Source of the DNA: Pelagophyceae sp. CCMP2097
Taxonomy: Eukaryota > Sar > Pelagophyceae
Reading direction: 5' to 3'
Assembly (NCBI GenBank): GCA_026770575.1
Contig: MU657400.1
Span: 37,414-55,970, forward strand
Length of the DNA: 18,557 nt
The translations under genes and the position numbers were made by a program. The notes below the pieces were generated by a model, which saw only the letters and a list, made by a program, of their open reading frames with translations, was not told the origin of the DNA and searched no databases. Below are positions 1 through 8,220 of this stretch, one piece after another (position 1 is the stretch's first letter; each line of letters starts with the position of its first letter).

Positions 1-320
1 ATTCGCGCGCGGCTTGATAGACCGCAAATACCGCAGTTTGTCGGAGCGGCCATCCCCGTAACGCCTTCGACACGATTATACGAATACCGCAAATGCAGTA
101 TTGCGGTGTTTCCGTTGGGAGACCGTAAGGCCGCAGACCGCAATCCTTATACCGCAAAAAAATCCGTATATTCACAAGGGGCACGCAAAAAAACAGTGCG
201 GAACCACATGACACAAACCCGGTTCACCTTGCAAATCTAGTTGGTCTAGCCCCTAACGGTCATATAACGGCTACAAATGGAGCCCATAGCCCGCGACTGG
301 GTCGGCCGAGGCGCTGAAGG

Positions 321-779
321 ATGAAGCGCGCGGGTACGCCCCCGGCGCAGCCCCTGGCAAAGCCTGCCTGGAGCGACGTCGCCAAGTGCGATAAGGTGAA
401 GAAGCCCGAGTGGGACGAGCGGACGGGGAAGCTGGACTCGCCGTTCACGTACACGGTCGAGGGCTTCAAAGCCAAGGACCCGCGCTTCTCTGAGGAGTCG
501 GTCGCGGTCACGATCACGGTCCTGTCAGACGGCCGCATGCGGTGCATGCAGGAGCACTGGGAGCGCATACACGCGACGATCTCCATGCCCGCGTCGCTGC
601 TGGCCGACCTCCAGATCGGGGCCGATGAGCGCGCCGAGCTCAAGAAGTTCAAGACGGCGTCGGCGGCGTCCCAGACCAAGAAGCGCCGCCGCAGCGCCGC
701 TGCCGCGGCGCCGGGGGTGACCGCGAACAAAGCGCGCCAGCAGCAGTCCGCCCAGCGATGGAACACGGGGCCGCGCTGA
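321..779 (+). CDS. Hypothetical 152-aa protein inside a TIR element
   Basis: Single-exon ORF starting at the first ATG after the left TIR and ending TGA, lying wholly between the two TIRs. I do not recognise the family. The product is hydrophilic, with no signal peptide or membrane segment. Residues ~15-65 contain mixed polar stretches, including a TYTVEGFKAKDPRFSEES segment. Residues ~75-110 are predicted helical (SMPASLLADLQIGADERAEL). The C-terminus is basic and Ala-rich (KKRRR near residue 120, then AAAAA), compatible with a nuclear or nucleic-acid-binding tail. Codons are GC3-rich like the two real genes in the window, unlike the AT-rich flanks, which supports coding. It could be an element-encoded protein or a captured host gene fragment; the sequence cannot decide. 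Confidence 0.5.
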   Translation: MKRAGTPPAQPLAKPAWSDVAKCDKVKKPEWDERTGKLDSPFTYTVEGFKAKDPRFSEESVAVTITVLSDGRMRCMQEHWERIHATISMPASLLADLQIGADERAELKKFKTASAASQTKKRRRSAAAAAPGVTANKARQQQSAQRWNTGPR

Positions 780-781
780 GT

Positions 782-809
782 CGTCACCGCTGGGCGCAAC
801 CCAGTGACG
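782..809 (+). other. Hairpin just after the 152-aa ORF stop
   Basis: CGTCA (782-786) pairs with TGACG (805-809) and CTGGG (790-794) with CCCAG (800-804), around a CGCAA loop with a 3-nt bulge. It begins three bases after the TGA. It could be a 3' UTR structure; no histone-type consensus is seen. Confidence 0.5.
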
Positions 810-931
810 GTTCGGGTTTTCTAAAAAACGAAATTTTCCACCAAGCAATAATTGGGTTTGGCGCTTAAAATTCTAGTCTAGTTAGTGTCATGTGGTTCCG
901 CGCTGCGTTTTTGCGTGCCCCTTGATATTCA

Positions 932-1503
932 GGCTCATAACATAATGAATGGTACTTCAACCGCAAGTTAAATAGTTGGGCGATAAGGACGGGGGTGTAG
1001 AAGGGGTTCAATTTATTCAAATCTTCCCCCAATTGGATTTGCAATCCTCCGAATATCGCTACTATCAGACCCAAAATTATCGACCGGGAATTTGGTATTG
1101 CCGGCAAACGAACAATTTGCTTAGCATTTACCTTTAAAATACCATAAAATGCCATTAAAACGGGAGATTCTTACGGTCCGCAGGCGGCCTCGGCGCCGTC
1201 GAGGATCAATAACAATAGGTTATTAATATTGGGGTACCCTAAACCGCCTTTGATTTCGGGACTGCGTGTGGCTCTTCTGTCCATCCTCAAATGAAAATGA
1301 AATGAAAGGATTTGATTTAAATGTCGCAAGGTAAAATACTGCAGACTTGCCCCTAAAATACCCAAACGCAAAGGACAAAGGCCCCCTCCGGGGGTCTGCA
1401 GTAGGAACTCCTACCTTCGGTGCGCCATGGTAATAGACGGGCCTAAGCAGTAGTGCGTTCGGTGTCAGGAACGACACCTCACTACCAGCTTAGGTCGTGT
1501 TTC
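932..1503. other. Gene-free AT-rich stretch with repeat fragments
   Basis: No supported gene. It holds a copy of a short dispersed motif, CCCTCCGGGGGTCTGCAGTA (1384-1403), followed by CGGTGCGCCATGGTAAT (1418-1434); both recur inverted beside repeat copy B. A perfect 6-bp hairpin (GGTGTC/GACACC) lies at 1461-1478. ORFs here are short and of AT-rich, unrecognisable composition. Confidence 0.5.
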
Positions 1504-2047
1504 AAAAATATCGCTAAACAACGTTTTCGGAACGGTTACAGATTCCAAATTTTTGATGCAAGGAGTTGCAAATTCAAGCCCGTTATCATCGAAGTTCAGA
1601 CTCGCTAGTTTTCGAAAGTCCGCAGGCCTAAGGTAGCTTCGGGGACCTCGTTCGGCGGGCGGGGGGCGGCTCCTTTGGACCCTAAGGGCTTCATCGCTTG
1701 GGGAGGCGAGGCTTATCCGATAGAAACCTTAGGGTCCAACGGAGCCCGCGTCGTTCGCGCGGTGTGGTGCCTCAAAAATGGACATATGTTCTCAAAAAGG
1801 GGAAGTCTCAAAAAAACTGGCCGAACCGCTGGCGCGCGGCGCGTTTCGCGACGGCCCCGTGCGCGCCGAGTCGGATCACGACAAGCGGCGCGACGGCGAG
1901 ATGCTTGCGACTCGGACCTTATCTTGCTCACAGCTCTCCGTGTCTCAATAAGAACGATTTGATTCAGACTCAGACTGTACAGTAAACACACGTCGGATGT
2001 CATTTGACGGGCTTGCGGGGGCATGCAAAATCAAGTTTTAAGATGTG
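1504..2047. repeat. Dispersed repeat, copy A
   Basis: About 540 bp that aligns end to end with 8221-8758. Both begin AAAAATATCGCTAAACAACG and end near TCAAGTTTTA. The best-preserved block (about 1846-1976 here) contains CGACGGCCCCGTGCGCGCC and CTCAATAAGAACGATTTGA almost unchanged between copies; elsewhere there are substitutions and small indels. No TIRs, LTRs or poly-A tail are apparent and no protein family is recognised. ORFs pass through on both strands, but differences between copies are mostly nonsynonymous. It may be a SINE-like or other non-coding element, or the terminal part of a longer element. Confidence 0.8.
1668..1746. other. Long hairpin in repeat copy A (20-bp stem, 39-nt loop)
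   Basis: Left arm 1668-1687 and right arm 1727-1746 pair over 20 bp with one mismatch (T1674/C1740), around a 39-nt loop. The same hairpin in copy B (8384-8462) pairs perfectly. Pair C1670-G1744 here is T8386-A8460 in copy B, a compensatory change. Confidence 0.8.
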
Positions 2048-2284
2048 TTTTCGATAGCGATCTAAGCTGCTAGATTTTAGCTCCTCCGAAGGCTGGAATA
2101 AGTCCGAGGAGGGAGCAATCTCTAAAAACACTCTCTTAAGGGTCTACATAGCGAGGCCCGGGCTCGTTGCGCCCGGCCGCGTGCCTCCTCCTCAGCGGCG
2201 GCCGTTGCAGGAATACCATGACTGGATCACGGGTCAAGGCCGCACAACATTTTAGGAAGGGAGCGCCGTCGGGCGCTGCGGCGG
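2048..2284. other. Short intergenic stretch 3' of the RRM-repeat gene
   Basis: It contains an imperfect CTCCTC/GAGGAG inverted pair near 2080-2120 and the presumed 3' UTR of the minus-strand gene ending at 2285. No gene and no clear polyadenylation signal are seen. Confidence 0.4.
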
Positions 2285-5200
2285 TCAGGCCTGCCGCGCG
2301 TTGTGGATGGCCTCGAAGAGCTGCGGCGCGTCGACGCCGGCCGTGGAAAAGGCCCACACCGTGTTCGCCTGCGCGGAGAGGTCATTCAGACAGTCGAAAG
2401 GCGTTGTTCAACGGCGCGGAATCATGAAGACGGTCGAAAGGCGCTCGCTCCAGCATCCCTCGTTTGACGACGGCCGCTCACTCCATCCCCGGCGCCGCCC
2501 CCGCTCGCTTGCGACTCGATCGGCGCTCGCTGAGTTTACCCAACAACCGACGCGGGTCCTAGCGAGCGCGTGTTGGTCGAAGGCGTTCACCTTGTTGGTG
2601 GCTTCTTCGGCCACCGCCGCAAACAGCTTCGGGGCCGCGACGCCTGCGTGCGCAAAGGCCCAGACGAGGTTGGCAAGCTCTTGGGGTTTGAAGAGTGGCA
2701 ACTTCGAAAGAGCGTCGTTTGAGACCTTTCCAAAGAGGACAGGCGCCTCCACCTTTGCCTTTGAAAAAGACCAAACGGTGTACGCCAGCGCCTGCGGCTT
2801 AAACGCCTTAACCGTCTTCGCCGCTTCGACCGCCACGGCGTCGAACAAGAGCGGCGCAGGGACGCCGGCCTTGGCGTAGGCCCAGACCGTGCTCGCCAGC
2901 TCTTGGGCCTCAAAAGAAGCCACCTTCTTCGTCGCTTCAAAGGCCACGGTTTCAAAGAGCTTGATGTGCGGCTCCACCGAGCCGGCGGTGGAAAAGGCCC
3001 AGACGAGGTTTGACAATTCCGTCGCATTGAAACGTGACATCTTCTTCTGCGATTCCGAGGCGACCTACATGGTGTTGCAATCAACCATCTTCCGAGGACG
3101 GTCTACACGGGATGACCATCCTGCGATCAACCGTCTTCCTACGATAGTCTTTCCAAAAGCCCCCGCGGATGCCACGAAGCCTCTCTGGCACCGTCCCTGA
3201 CGCCCCCAAAGGCTCTGATGCCGCTCCGTCTGCGCCATCGTCCCGAGGCCGGTCCGAGTTTCCAGGTGCCGAGTTTGCCGGGGCCGAGTTTGCATCGCCG
3301 ACGCGGCAGTTCGACTGCTGCGAAAAGGTCCGGCGCGGCGACGCCCGCCTTTGCAAAGGCCCAGGCGACGTTTGCGAGGGATGGCGGGTGGAACAACTCA
3401 ATTTTCTTCTGGGATTCCGCCGCCACGGCGTCGAAGAGCGCCGGCGCGCGCAGGCCTTTTTTCGAAAAGGCCCAGACGACGTGCGACATCGCCTATTGAG
3501 CCGACGACTGTGCTGCCACTCGCCGCAGCCTCTACCGCTCCCGGCTCGAGGGACGACGCTCCCGGGTCGCCTGGTTCGCCTTCGGAATTTGCCCTCGGGA
3601 CGACGCTTGGAACGCACCTGCGCGTCAAAGTCGGCCATCTTCTGCGGCGCCGCCACCGCGACGGCGGCGAAGAGCTGCGGCGCCTTGACGCCCGCCGTCG
3701 AGTACGCCCACAGCATGTTGGCCAGCTCCTGCGGCGTGAAAGCGGACGTGTCGCTGGTGGCTGCCGAGGCAATGTCTTCGAATAACGCTGGAGCCCAAAA
3801 GCCAACCGTCGCAAAGGCCCACGCCACGTTCGCCAGCTCCTGCGGCTTGAAGAGCGGCAGCTTCTGCCGCGCTTCAAGAGCGACGACTTCGAATAGAGCC
3901 GGGGCGGCGACGCCTTGCGTGGCGTAGGCCCAAACCGTGTTGGCCAAATTTTGCGACGTGAATGTCCTCAACTTCCGTTGCGACTCCGCTTCCACGGCCT
4001 TGAACAGTAAAGGCGCGTCGGCCTCGGCCGTCGCAAAGGCCCAGATCGTATTGGATAGGGCCTGGGCGTTGAACGTCTGGAGCTTCTTGACCGCCTCGTC
4101 TGAGATCGCGTCAAAAAGCAACGGCGCCTGGACGCCCGCCTTCGCAAAGGCCCACGCCGTGTTCGCCAGCGCCTGTGAGTTGAACGACTGCATCTTCTTA
4201 ACCGCTTCAAAGGCAACGGCCTTGAAAAGCTTCGGGGCCTCAACCCGCGCCGTCCCGTAGGCCCAGGCAATGTTCGCCAAATCTTGACTGTTCAACACGT
4301 GCACGCGCCTCATAGCTTCGGCCGCCACCGCTTCGAACAATGCCGGCGCCTCGACGCCCGCCGTCGCGTACGCCCACGCCGTGTTGGCGAGGTCCTGCCC
4401 GTTGAACGTAGCCAGCCGCTTGCACGACTCCACGGCCACCGCTTCAAACAGCGCCGGCGCCGGAACGCCCGCCGTCGAGAAGGCCCAGGCGATGTTGGCG
4501 AGCTCCTGCGCCTTGAACGTGGAAATCTTTTTCGTCGCCTCGGCGGCGACTGCCTCGAGGAGAAATTTGACGCGGGTGTCCGTCTGAGCTGACGACGAGT
4601 ACGCCAACGCCGTGTTCGCCAGCGCCTGCGACGTAAACGCGCCCATCTTTTTCGGCGCGTCGGCAGCGATTGCGGCAAACAGCACCTTGGCGTGCGGGCC
4701 GTCGTCCGCCGACGCCTTGGAGAGCGCCCAGACCGTGTTTGCTAAATCCTGCGCGTTAAACGTCTGCACCTTGCGATTCGCCTCTGACGCCACGGCCTCA
4801 AACAGCCCTGGCAAAGCGACGCCGGCCTTTGCGGCGCCCCAGACGGCGTTCGAAAGGCCTCGAGAGTCCCAAACGCCGCTGTCGGACGAAACGCTCGCCG
4901 CCGCCTGCTCCGCCAGGCGCTTCAGCGCCCCAGTCTTCGAGCCGTCCTGTGCGTTGCGGCCGTGCGCGCCGAGTCTGTGTAGAGACGTGGCTAAATTCAC
5001 GGCGTTGTAATCCGCTCCGTGCTTCTCGTAGTGCAGTAAAAGGAGGTCGGCCGAGGTGCACAAAGCAATCTGCTTGTTCAGCGCGATAGACGTCGCCCTC
5101 GAAGGCGGCTGCCGCGAAGACTGCGTCGCGGGGACCTCGACGGCCACGCGGTGGCCGGCGACTGTCAATCCGTCTAAGACGTGGCGCATCGACGCGGGCG

Positions 5201-5472
5201 ATTCGTCGGCGTCAAGCGTCACGAGCGCCACGCCTGAGGACTTGCCCGTCTCCGGGTCTACGTCCACTCGGACCGCCGTCACCTCGCAAAACGGCTTGAA
5301 CCTAGAGGGCCGCGCTCTCAGCGCGCGGGCGGCGGCCGCGAGCGACGCACGCGTGGATGACGTGGTCCGCCGTGGCGCCGGGCGGCAGGTTGCGCACGAC
5401 GACGTCGCGCGGGCCGCGCGCGAAGCGGCGCACGGCGGCACGCGGCGGCCGCGCGGGCCAGCGGCGCAGCAT
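2285..5472 (-). CDS. RRM plus OPR/HPR-like repeat protein, 855 aa, five exons
   Basis: Model: complement(join(2285..2368, 2564..3064, 3316..3492, 3618..5301, 5351..5472)), 2568 bp, in frame throughout. The ATG at 5472 is the first in-frame one after an upstream stop near 5605. Residues 1-22 are Arg-rich with no acidic residue, like an organelle presequence. Residues ~23-98 form an RRM rebuilt across the 49-bp first intron: RNP2-like VVVRNL, RNP1-like KSSGVALVTL, both lacking the usual aromatics. A helical linker (~100-180) precedes about 18 repeats of ~37 aa with consensus F-N/K-x-Q-x-LANTxWAFATAGVxAPxLFEAVAxEAxKK. The repeats resemble octotricopeptide (OPR) and heptatricopeptide (HPR) alpha-hairpins, families known to bind organellar RNA. 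No C-terminal RAP domain follows; the protein stops inside repeat 18. Introns after the first fall inside repeat codons and restore the repeat pattern exactly. Likely role, inferred: plastid or mitochondrial RNA maturation or translation. Intron 2369-2563 uses a GC donor. Confidence 0.85.
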
Positions 5473-5574
5473 ACGCTGCGAGCCGTCCGCGGGACGATGC
5501 CGACGAGCGAACGTGGGATGTCGCCGAATTGCTAAATCGAAACTCAGTGGACCAAGAGGGGCGCAGGATTTATT
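5473..5574. promoter_or_regulatory. Upstream region of the RRM-repeat gene
   Basis: This is the 5' flank of the minus-strand gene. Its reading frame stays open to about 5605 without an ATG. No TATA box is seen. It ends at the palindrome beginning at 5575. Confidence 0.25.
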
Positions 5575-5638
5575 AAGGACCCGAAGGGTCCTTGCCGTTA
5601 ATCAACGTCAGTTTACGGTAAGGGCCCTTCGGGTCCTT
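5575..5638. repeat. 27-bp imperfect inverted repeat, 10-nt spacer
   Basis: Arms 5575-5601 and 5612-5638 match at 24 of 27 positions. The left arm is itself a hairpin (AAGGACCC-GAA-GGGTCCTT). It sits upstream of the divergent gene start at 5472, so a terminator role is unlikely. More probably it is a foldback repeat. Confidence 0.7.
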
Positions 5639-5659
5639 TGATTGAAGGATTACCAGGGG

Positions 5660-5698
5660 CAATTTTGTCTGTCCTTCTGTCCGTCCGTCTGTCTGTCC
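5660..5698. repeat. TCTG/TCCG low-complexity repeat
   Basis: CAATTTTGTCTG (5660-5671) followed by degenerate TCTG/TCCG tetramers. The same unit occurs inverted at 9027-9054, so it is part of a dispersed repeat rather than an isolated microsatellite. Confidence 0.6.
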
Positions 5699-5747
5699 AC
5701 GGGTAAATCCGTGAGGTTCCACCTTTGGGGAGGGAAGGGCAGCAACT

Positions 5748-5852
5748 CGGCCGATTCAGCGATTGGTGGTTAATGCGATCGCTAAAATTGGGAATCATTG
5801 GAATCATCTTAGAAGAAGAAGGTGGTCACAGGTTCAAATCTGGTCGGCCGCA
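5748..5852 (+). tRNA. Degenerate tRNA-like sequence (class II-like) or SINE head
   Basis: A 7-bp acceptor-like stem pairs CGGCCGA (5748-5754) with TCGGCCG (5844-5850). A D-arm-like TTGGTGGTTAATGCG follows, and a box-B match, GGTTCAAATCT, lies at 5831-5841. The T-stem has one mismatch, the anticodon arm is unclear (possible GCT loop without T33), and the total of ~105 nt is long even for a Ser/Leu tRNA. More likely a tRNA pseudogene or SINE relic than a working gene. Confidence 0.3.
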
Positions 5853-6109
5853 AAATTCAGCGATTAGTTTAAATAATTTAAATAATTTAGAAATTCCTAC
5901 GTGAGCATTGCAATGGGATTCAGTTGTATCCTTCGCTCGAATTCGGGTCCGTCACTGGGCTAAAGTTTCTGCCTTTAGGGAATCCGTTAGGCTCCGGGTG
6001 CTCAATAAAATGGATTTATTTATGGATTGACAGCCTCGGCTAAGTAGCTTTCCGGCTTTTGGGGTGTTTTTTTGTGCGTCCGCCGCTTTTTGCGCGACAC
6101 GGACCCCTC
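5853..6109. other. AT-rich spacer
   Basis: It contains a short tandem of TTTAAATAA units (about 5867-5890) and nothing recognisable as a gene. Confidence 0.4.
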
Positions 6110-6184
6110 CGATGCCCGACCTGAGAGGCGGTAATGGCCAGGATGTAGGTGGACTCGGTTTATCGCCTCTCAGGTCGGGCATCG
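6110..6184. repeat. Perfect 21-bp hairpin (plus 3-4 inner pairs)
   Basis: Arms 6110-6130 and 6164-6184 are perfectly complementary. A G-T pair and three Watson-Crick pairs extend the stem inward, leaving a loop of about 25 nt. CCCCTC lies just outside on both sides (6104-6109 and 6186-6191, one base offset on the right), a possible target duplication. It looks like a foldback mini-element or a small-RNA precursor-like hairpin. Confidence 0.8.
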
Positions 6185-6228
6185 TCCCCTCAACAGCCGG
6201 GCTCTGAAGAGCTCAAAACAGGGCATAC

Positions 6229-6253
6229 AGTCGCGAGAGATTTTCTCGCGACT
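6229..6253. repeat. Perfect 10-bp hairpin
   Basis: AGTCGCGAGA (6229-6238) and TCTCGCGACT (6244-6253) around a GATTT loop, 45 bases after the previous hairpin. Confidence 0.8.
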
Positions 6254-6945
6254 CCGGGGCGCGCGCACCAAACTCTTTGCTGCGGCGCGTCGAGCTCGAG
6301 TTGTTCATGAGCGCGCGCAGTGGCGCCTCGGCCGAGCGCCCACAGCGCCCGCCAGCCGCGCCAAAGGGAATCCCAGGGGCCAACTGCCTTAAAGGCGGGA
6401 AATCTGTCTCCCTTTAAAGAGTATATTCGCCGGCATAAGTCTGAACTTCAATGACAACGGGCTTGCACTTGCAATCCCTGCATCGAAAAAAGAAAATTGG
6501 AATCTGGTAACCGTCCGAAAAAGCAGTTTTAATTAAGCTCTTTAAGAAAACAATGCATCAGAATCGAGGATTAGTACCTTTTGAACCTCCTATGTTGATT
6601 TCCTCCGGAACGGTGGACGGTACCGCGGCGTTTGTTGGCTGAGCTGCTCGGTACCGTCCCTCTCTAGCCCGGTGCAAAGTGGCTTCGAGATCGGATACCA
6701 ACTCGCCGCGCCGCGTGAAGGGCACGGATTTGGAGGTTCCTTCGCGAGCCTTTCCCGCGCTGGCGCGTGGGCGGATGAGCGCATCCCATTGGAGAAGCCT
6801 TGCCGTGGCCACGTGTACGGGCGCTTCGCGCGCTCCCGACGCCATTTCCACGCTCCCCCAGCTCCGCACCCCTCGAGCCTCCTTCCTGCTAATGTTCCAT
6901 TTTGCCCAAAGGGTTTCTTTTAAAAGAGTATATTAGTCAGGTTTA
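6254..6945. other. Mixed-composition stretch with no supported gene
   Basis: It holds a perfect 11-bp inverted repeat, GGACGGTACCG (6615-6625) against 6649-6659. It also has two matches to TTTAAA-GAGTATATT (around 6412-6427 and 6919-6932). Overlapping ORFs on both strands at 6558-6936 share one GC-rich patch; none shows a recognisable domain, so I do not call a gene. Confidence 0.4.
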
Positions 6946-6949
6946 CTTT

Positions 6950-7083
6950 TTCTGAACTGTTCAGAACTTGTTCAGAAAACGCAAAGCGTTGTTCTGAACT
7001 ACTTTGAACTTGTTCAAAAGGCCGGTTTCTGAACTCAAAGTTCAGAACTCGGCGTTCTGAACTAGTTCTGAACTGTTCTGAAC
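6950..7083. repeat. Cluster of TTCTGAAC / GTTCAGAA motifs
   Basis: About eight or nine copies in ~135 bp in both orientations, including 6950-6957, 6959-6967, 6991-6999, 7026-7033, 7040-7048, 7054-7062, 7065-7073 and 7075-7083. Another copy lies near 7315. Because GTTCTGAAC and GTTCAGAAC are complementary, neighbours can form many alternative hairpins. Confidence 0.75.
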
Positions 7084-7493
7084 TGAGGAAACCCGCAAAT
7101 TTGGCTGTCCCATTTGTTGTTCGAAATGCCGCCGGCGGGATTTGAACACGGCCGCTGGCGGGGTTTGAACACGCTCACCTAGATTTCAGTGGGTCGCGAC
7201 CGCGATAGCCAAAATAAAGTCGATAAATTATGCCGCTTCCGGGATTGAACACGCGTTCGTCTTAATTTCGATCTTCGGCGAGGTCCTCGCCTTAACTTAG
7301 AGTTATGCACGAGTTCTGAACAAATCAGAAAAAGGTGAACCTGTCTAGGAAATTATTTAACTTTCGATCTAGGAAGTCCCTGCCCCTATTTGATTCTGGG
7401 CCAATTTGATTCAGGTTTGGCCAATCAGGGGTCTTAAAATATGAATTTAACCAATCACGGCCCCTCCAAAAAAACACTACCAGCTCAGCCCGA
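7084..7493. other. Gene-free stretch with tRNA T-arm-like fragments
   Basis: On the minus strand there are three box-B-like T-arm fragments (plus-strand GGCGGGATTTGAACACG at ~7135-7151, a near copy at ~7155-7172 and a weaker one at ~7232-7252). No box A or acceptor partner is present, so they look like SINE or tRNA remnants. 7371-7396 is one arm of a distant 26-bp inverted repeat. Confidence 0.4.
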
Positions 7494-8202
7494 CGTCTGA
7501 GACGCAAAAGAATCGATTCCAAATCTATTCTTCCCATCTATTCTGTATCGGTTCTGAATTGATACTCGGAGGATTGGGTTAGGTGTAGAATCGATTCTAA
7601 ATCTGTAGAATCGATTCAGAATCGATTCAGAATCGGTTCAAATGACGACCATAACCCATAAAAAGAAAATAGTTACAAATTCTGGCAAAAAGGTAAACTC
7701 GAACTCAGACCCATACTAACACCATTAAACATAAATGAGTCGCGTCCGACCCAATTATGTTATTCGGGTCTCTAGTGTGCATCTTTCATCCAGATTCGAA
7801 CCCGCGTTCCGGCGGGCGAGTCTCGATTAATTACTTGACTGCATCTATGATCAACCTCACACAATATTTGGTGCACTGTGAGCTGTCACAGCTTGGAAGG
7901 TATGTTTCCTTTGGTATATAAAGTGCGTATTTAGAGGACAACAACCCACCTCCCTCTCCAAGCGCGCTGCGCGCGCGGTGCGCTGCGCACACAACGCGCG
8001 CGAGGCCTCAGCGGCCGTCGCTGTGGCCGTTTCGAGTCCACTGGTAATCGCCGGAACGCGCGAAGCACATTCGCGTCACGTGTTGTCAAAGTCGCGATTC
8101 GGACAAGGCGGATTAGATTCGATGTAGAATCGATTCTAGAATCGATTATGAATTGATTCTTGATCAAATCTGGCTAGAATCGATTCTTTTGCGTCTCAGA
8201 CG
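7494..8202. mobile_element. MITE-like element with perfect 26-bp TIRs
   Basis: 7494-7519 and 8177-8202 are perfect 26-bp inverted repeats beginning CGTCTGAGACGC. Both subterminal zones (7500-7640 and 8120-8186) carry multiple GAATCGATTC palindromes, some embedded in the TIR. The 709-bp interior has no recognised protein. It contains a TATATAAA (7915-7922), a CG-rich low-complexity patch (about 7960-8005) and a box-B-like GGTTCGAATC on the minus strand near 7796-7810. No clear target-site duplication is found, so the superfamily is unassigned. Confidence 0.65.
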
Positions 8203-8220
8203 ACTCGGACTCGGAGGTTT

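Larger units (their letters stand above)
168..931. mobile_element. Non-autonomous DNA transposon-like element with 40-bp TIRs
   Basis: An inverted repeat of 40 bp (175-214 against 885-924, three mismatches) begins CAAGGGGCACGC and ends GCGTGCCCCTTG. Directly outside both ends lies the same 7-bp direct repeat ATATTCA (168-174 and 925-931), as expected for a target-site duplication. The 750-bp interior carries the ORF at 321-779 and no recognisable transposase, so the element would need one in trans. The superfamily is unclear: the terminus is hAT- or P-like, but a 7-bp duplication is not the usual hAT length of 8. The repeats and flanks are read directly; the transposon interpretation is inferred. 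Confidence 0.75.

Noticed and set aside
865..1155. 96-codon minus ORF
   Set aside because: It crosses the right TIR and the target duplication and has AT-rich composition; chance ORF.
6558..6936. Opposed ORFs of 85-103 codons
   Set aside because: Both strands are open over the same GC-rich patch, with no domain or start context to prefer either.
6950..7083. Resemblance to steroid-receptor AGAACA elements
   Set aside because: Spacing is irregular and such receptors are not expected in this kind of organism.
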